NCBI GenBank assembly: GCA_027605045.1
Contig: JAQFWX010000003.1
Coordinates: forward strand, 434,001 to 498,000
DNA length: 64,000 bases
Direction of reading: 5' to 3'
DNA from: Phallus indusiatus
Taxonomy: Eukaryota > Basidiomycota > Agaricomycetes > Phallales > Phallaceae
The first letter of the stretch is position 1. Every line of letters starts with the position of its first letter. The position numbers and the translations under genes were made by a program. This document shows, piece after piece, positions 59,407 to 64,000 of this stretch. The notes beneath the pieces are model-generated. The model was not told the origin of the DNA. It ran no database searches and saw only the letters and a program-made list of their open reading frames with translations.

Positions 59407-60788
59407 ATGCCATCGTCGCCTTCCCCGTCCCCGCCCCGTGACTCATCCAAGACCCAAGAAGGTGTGCATCTGTTTTTCTTTCAATAAAACTGTATTAAAA
59501 AATTGCATTCTCATTCTCTTTTACAACAGATTCAGTCAATGGTTCAGCGACAGACTCGCCTACCGCTGCACACGACACCTTAACTCTCAGAGCTCTCGTC
59601 ACCACAAAAGAGGCCGGGATCATCATTGGAAAAAGTGGTAAAAATGTTGCGGACATCCGCGATCAGAGCGGTGTCAAAGCTGGCGTTTCCAAAGTCGTTC
59701 CTGGTGTCCACGAGCGGGTCTTGAGTGTTACCGGGAGCGTTGAAGCCGTAGCAAAAGTGTGTTAAAGTTTCCTTTCTTTTTCGCTCTATTATTCTCATCA
59801 TTGTTTTTTTCCTACAAAGGCTTATACGCTCATTATCAACCAATTGCTCGCCAATGCTCCTCCATCTTCTCCGTCACAAACCGCCTCAAATTCCGGTTAT
59901 TCCCCTTCCTCTGCCAATACATCCGTCAATCTTCTCATATCCCACAATCTCATGGGTACCATCATCGGAAGAAACGGTCTCAAAATCAAGGCTATCCAGG
60001 ATTCCTCTGGCGCCCGAATGGTCGCTGAGAAAGAGATGCTCCCCCAGTCTACCGAGAGGATCGTCGTCGTCCAGGGATCAGCTGACAGCATCGGTACCGC
60101 AATCGAGGAAATCGGCAAATGTCTTCTTGAAGACTGGGAGCGTGGTGTGGGCACCGTCCTTTTCCATCCCGGTACGACCGAGGGCCGATCTCATCCCGCC
60201 AGACGTTCCAGTAACGCCTACGCTTCCGGCAATCTCTCCGGCGTCCCCCGCCGCAACGGCGATTTGACCCACCAATCCTCCTCCTACACCCCATCTAACT
60301 CGAACCCGTCCTTCAACAGCACCAACAACACCCATGGTTCTGCTAACAGCCACACCAACAACCACCGCCATAACAATAGCTCGCCTCCCTCTCGTCACCA
60401 CCATCACCATTCCCACCATCACGGTCACAATTCATCCTCATCTTTCCACCGTTCTTCTTCTCCCAATGGTCTCACCGGTGTTACCTCTTCTTCGTCGCCT
60501 TCTTCTCCTCAGTCCGGCAACCTCCGCACTCAAAATATCTCAATTCCCTCTGACATGGTAGGCTGTATCATCGGTCGTGGCGGTACCAAAATCACCGAAA
60601 TCCGTCGTCTTTCTGGTTCCAAAATCAGCATCGCAAAAACTCCTCATGATGAGACTGGTGAAAGAATGTTCACTATCATTGGGACTTCGGAATCGAACGA
60701 GAAAGCTCTGTTCCTCCTTTATAACCAGCTGGAAATGGAAAAGGAGAGACGGGTCGGACGTGAGGGGAGCACCGACGTTCAGGATTAA
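59407..60788 (+). CDS. Three-KH-domain RNA-binding protein (PBP2/Rnc1/PCBP type)
   Basis: Binds single-stranded pyrimidine-rich RNA or DNA and controls mRNA stability. Exons 59407-59461, 59530-59756 and 59820-60788. KH1: LTLRALVTTKEAGIIIGKSG; KH2: NLLISHNLMGTIIGRNGLKI; KH3: ISIPSDMVGCIIGRGGTKI. All three have intact G-x-x-G loops (GKSG, GRNG, GRGG), so all should bind nucleic acid. KH2 and KH3 are separated by about 130 disordered Ser/Asn/His-rich residues including a His cluster at 60398-60430. Start at 59407 (MPSSPSPSPPRDSSK). Ends at 60788. The best functional comparison is S. pombe Rnc1 and the poly(C)-binding proteins. Confidence 0.92.
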
Positions 60789-61732
60789 TCTATGTTCTTA
60801 TCTTTTCCGTCCTACTCGTTGTTCACTATTGTTAGATCACATCCGTGATTTATTGACATTTCTTTCCTCGCTTCTCTCTCTCTCTTTTCTCCCTCGGGGC
60901 ATTTGGGAAAAAATCAAAAAGACTATTGCTTTTTTTTTCTCTCTTTACGCTTTTGAGAACCTCGTCTCCATTTCCTATACTGCTTCATGTTTCCCCTATG
61001 CCGAAAATCCTTTTAAAAGACGGCTTTTTTCCAATAAAATATTCGATTGCTTTTTTCCCTCTTCCTTCTCTTTCTTCCTTAATAACTATTAGTCCTATTT
61101 TGACTTTTCTTCCCTCCCCTCTCTCTGCTATGATAATGATTATTATAGTTCTACTACATTACATCTTGCACTACTACTACTATTCGATTTTGTGCCCCAT
61201 GCTCGTGACCCGCGCTCCCTCTTTCCCCCTTTGCTTCCTGCCGAAACCAACCGGTGTTATCTTTCTCTACCTTCCGGGAGAACTGCCTTTTTTTACATTC
61301 GAGGCCATTAGACACTTTTTCTTTCCCGTTCGCTTTCGAGTTCCTACCTCTTTTCCGTCTCGTCTGTCCTCACTGCCTTGATCCTTGATCCTCTTTCTTC
61401 TCCCGTTCATCCAAAAAACGTTAGGATCTGCTAAATCCTCCTTTCTTTCTCCTCGTAAACAAAATATAAACATGCAAAAGATGTATGAGGAGCACGTGCA
61501 CGCAAAATGCTATTAATGGTATACAATAAATAATATACTCCTATATACATACTACGCATATTTGAAACTGTGACAAATGCGATTAGTATCCAAAGAATAT
61601 TAAACGGGCTTAGAATGGGCTGCAAGGCTGTTCTTAGGATCGCCGGCGCTGGCACTGTAATGTTATTAGTATGCATTGGGAATCTATTATCTCTAAGTAT
61701 TTCTCAGCATACATGTACTATGATCTTGCGTA
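60789..61732. other. Long pyrimidine-rich 3' region of the KH-protein gene
   Basis: 944 bp without a gene. From 60800 to about 61440 the plus strand is dominated by C and T, with runs such as ctctctctctctttt (60874-60888) and repeated ttccctcttcc. It probably is the 3' UTR of the KH-protein mRNA. Beyond 61440 it turns AT-rich. Open frames here arise only from the skewed composition. Confidence 0.5.
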
Positions 61733-63055
61733 TTATATCTTCGAGTTTGGTATGATTTGGAAATTAGATGACGTGTCTTCTATCTCGTTCTCCGTTCCTG
61801 GTATACCTTCATGCAAAATCACCTGTCAAAAGAGTACAGTATGAGTCAATCGGATAAAAAACCTTTTGTGGAGGGCATGAGTAATCACCTCAGTTCCGTT
61901 TAAAACGACATCTTCGAAACCCCAATCGCGCTCTAAGCCGCCTTCTAAAAAGTCTCCTCGGGTCAGGTCTGAGATATCCCAGGATCCCAGTTCAGCCAGT
62001 GACTCATCACCGGCGCTGGGTTTCTGTCTTTTTAAGACAGTTAATGAACAGCATGCGACACGCATAGGTAAAGTATCATCTTTTACAAGCGCTCTTATAA
62101 GAGCAATCGCAGTCGCGGCATGCGTCGTTAGCAAAACACGCCGATGATGTGTACCTTCAATGCGCCGGATAAAAGCTGTTAAGAACTCCCGGCATCGCTC
62201 GTGCAGTTGAGGGATTGTTTCGCCTAGTCGGGAGGGTATGCATACAGGAGACCAGTCCCTTTCCGGATCGATGTTTAAAGAGGGGAAAAGAGAGGATAAC
62301 ACGGGCGCCGGGGGCGGTTTGGGGTGGAGTCCTGTACCCGGTACGACGGGTGAAAACCACTCTGAAAGCCCGTTTTCGATGTATAGTGGTATTGATGTTC
62401 GTTCTGGTGCTGGTTCTGGTGTTGGTAATGATGATGATGCAGATGGTAATCTAGTTATTGTTGATGATTCGTCTAATAATGATAGCGATGCGGCAATTGG
62501 CGCTGCTGTTTGTATACATCGGTCTGAAACAAAAATTAAAATAAAAAAAAGATGGCAATATATGTGGTTGGTTGTTGGGCGAGGTTGACAAGTTTCCTTA
62601 GAGATCGGCTCAAAGAAACAGGGCATCTTCAATAACCTACTTACAGAATGGGGATGAAAATATCGCTGTTGGCTTTTCATTCTCTGGAAGCGATGCGATA
62701 TAACTCGCTAGTTCTCGTGCTTGCTTCTAATAAGTTCAAGAATAGGGGGGGAGAAGGGGGTGTTCATTTGAAATGTATCCTGGATAGTGTGGCACCGGTA
62801 GAATATAGTAGACTACTCTTACCTCTCCATAAGCAGCCAAAGGCGGATCGCGCGGAGTGTCCGTTGGACTCTTCCTGGCAAAATGGAGTTGTAAGTTATC
62901 GTTGTCAGGATTCTAGAATTGAAGTACGCACCACAGATCGTTGATCCAGTTCTGCCGGAAACCTATTCAGAGTCACGGCGTTCAGCTCAAGTCTGTAAGC
63001 CGGTATTTATAAGAGACAACTGACCGTGTCTTGCGATATATATCGTTTCTAACAT
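61733..63055 (-). CDS. Histidine-phosphatase-family protein (phosphoglycerate-mutase-like, TFC7/YNL108C type)
   Basis: Six exons traced from ATG 63055: METIYIARHG-type start (MLETIYIARHG), intron, FRQNWINDLW, intron, KSPTDTPRDPPLAAYGE, intron, ARELASYIASLPENEKPTAIFSSPF, intron, RCIQTAAPIAASL and ENGLSEWFSPVVPGTGLH. The second catalytic His lies in RVLLTTHAATAIALIRAL. A last intron joins NGTE to VILHEGIPGTENEIED, ending NSKI with TAA at 61733-61735. RHG and THA give a complete histidine-phosphatase core. The ENGLSEWFSP block is typical of the fungal subgroup that includes yeast YNL108C and the N-terminal half of TFIIIC subunit Tfc7. Whether it is an enzyme or a TFIIIC-linked protein is open. 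Confidence 0.82.
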
Positions 63056-63550
63056 TTGATTCTTTCAGAGTCGAAGAGATTTCGTAGTGGCGTTGCTGGT
63101 AAAAAGCCCTGTATCCACTTGGACATACGCGCTAATTTCAACTTAAATGCAATGCTCTGGCATGCGGAGATCTAATCTCAGATTACGCAGAGCAGGCGAG
63201 CCTAGGCCTGTGAGCTGGTCAATTTCTTTCATACACTCGCCCAACGCGCTGACAGCCTGCTTTGTAAAGTGCCCGCTCATGGCGCCATGGCATCTCAAGC
63301 GTGTGAGGGTTGGAAAAAACATACGTATAACTCTTTGTCTGCCTTCAGCTGAGATAAAGTATGTTTGTAGTTTCAGAGCTTGTATACCATATAAACGCAT
63401 ATAATGTTTACATGTGCGTCGCGTATGTTAAGAACATGTCATAGAAAATAAGAACATCACTGGCTTAAAAAAAGTAGGTAGAAATATGCCAGACCAATAA
63501 AAAAAAGACATCTGCTGTATGTCCTTTTTTAAAAGAAGGGTCTAGAAGAT
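63056..63550. other. Intergenic region between uL13 and the histidine phosphatase
   Basis: 495 bp between two minus-strand genes; includes the 85-codon frame listed separately and the promoter of the histidine-phosphatase gene. Confidence 0.35.
63143..63400 (-). CDS. Small hypothetical ORF, possibly a relic of an F-box/LRR protein
   Basis: 85 codons from an ATG at 63400. Contains FFPTLTRLRCHGAMSGHFT and ALRNLRLDLRMPEHC, patterns like the C-terminal strands of fungal F-box/LRR proteins. No F-box, no upstream exon and no splice sites seen. It sits in the space expected for the 5' region of the histidine-phosphatase gene, so it may be a relic or a chance frame. Confidence 0.3.
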   Translation of the reverse strand: MRLYGIQALKLQTYFISAEGRQRVIRMFFPTLTRLRCHGAMSGHFTKQAVSALGECMKEIDQLTGLGSPALRNLRLDLRMPEHCI

Positions 63551-64000
63551 CTAGTAACCGAGGCTAGTGAGCTTTTCGTACGACGAGGCTTGGTTCGCGG
63601 TCGCTTTTTGGCGCAACTTGAGAGCTGCGATCTGGAAGAATTGAAAAGGTCAGAACTTAAATTAGTATAAAGAAAATATGACAAACCTTGCGTTCATGGA
63701 AAGCCTTGGCCTTCAACTTCCTCTTCTCTTCTAGGCGGTCAACAACATCCTTGTAGCCCCAACCAACTTCGTGAGATAGCCGCTACAAAAATAATTTATC
63801 CTTAGTACTGGAAAATTGAGAGAAGTCACTTACGAACCTTCACAGTGCAGTATTTTCTACCAGGTTTCAATCTCAACACCCGCAAGGCTTCTGGTACGAC
63901 CATGCGTTTTTTTCTATCGTAAGGTGGAGGAACACCCTCAAAGAGCTTCAATCTCTCCAAAGCAGCGGTACCACGAGCGGTTTTGTGTGCGACCATACCC
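63551..64000 (-). CDS. RPL16: 60S ribosomal protein uL13 (L16/L13a), partial at right edge
   Basis: Large-subunit protein. The visible C-terminal half reads [41 protein letters not shown] and [19 protein letters not shown], then a basic helix ([20 protein letters not shown]) and the end [11 protein letters not shown] with TAG at 63551-63553. Two introns (about 63631-63686 and 63785-63836) join in frame. The N-terminal half lies beyond base 64000. A very conserved family, so the call is firm. Confidence 0.95.

Noticed and set aside
60926..61381. 151-codon ORF downstream of the KH gene
   Set aside because: Phe/Leu/Ser/Pro-rich translation is what a pyrimidine-rich strand gives in any frame; no start or splice context.
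1..64000. Idea that the ribosome-related genes form a functional cluster
   Set aside because: They are interspersed with unrelated genes on both strands and such genes are common; no evidence beyond chance apart from close divergent pairs.

Overview
The window is nuclear DNA of a filamentous basidiomycete, most likely an Agaricomycete. The evidence is gene-dense, mostly intron-rich genes on both strands, introns of about 50-60 nt with GTNNGT donors and short acceptor tracts, and a gene set typical of mushroom-forming fungi (HapX, SUR7/PalI-type protein, SRF1-like protein, SLS1, secreted GH127). There is no operon structure, no CRISPR array, and I recognise no tRNA, rRNA or intact transposon. 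All coordinates include introns; starts were taken at ATG, and splice sites were traced by hand where stated.

Layout. 0-10 kb: PP2A scaffold subunit (cut by the left edge), a TFIIIC90-type zinc-finger subunit, an unknown acidic-tailed protein, and a secreted GH127-like glycosidase. 10-20 kb: an unknown Ser/Pro-rich protein, a four-TM SUR7/PalI-like protein, ribosomal protein uS3, an amidase, an atypical SDR and the SNARE Sec9. 20-29 kb: U3 snoRNP protein Mpp10, 3-ketoacyl-CoA thiolase and a large F-box/LRR protein. 29-44 kb: head-to-head bL32m and SLS1 (both mitochondrial), rRNA methyltransferase Spb1, a PPR protein, the iron regulator HapX and eIF3b. 44-53 kb: a gene-poor stretch with coding relics, an SLX9-like gene, a large coiled-coil protein, an XRCC2-like recombinase paralog and 2.1 kb without a gene. 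53-64 kb: SRF1-like membrane protein, NUFIP1/Rsa1-like snoRNP factor, MEMO1, a three-KH RNA-binding protein, a histidine phosphatase and ribosomal protein uL13 (cut by the right edge).

Functionally the window is rich in ribosome production and translation (uS3, Mpp10, Spb1, SLX9, NUFIP1, eIF3b, uL13, TFIIIC) and in mitochondrial expression (bL32m, SLS1, PPR). I take this as chance clustering of housekeeping genes, except for the close head-to-head pairs that probably share promoters.

Main observations: (1) six genes (SDR, Mpp10, F-box, SLS1, SLX9, NUFIP1) carry frame breaks that can all be repaired by adding bases, mostly in homopolymer runs. This looks like deletion-type sequence error, but should be excluded as biology. 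(2) The amidase has a 7-nt microexon inside its catalytic serine motif. (3) uS3 has a stop-free 54-nt intron that an ORF caller will read as protein. (4) The KH-protein gene is followed by a long pyrimidine-rich tract that could be its own target.
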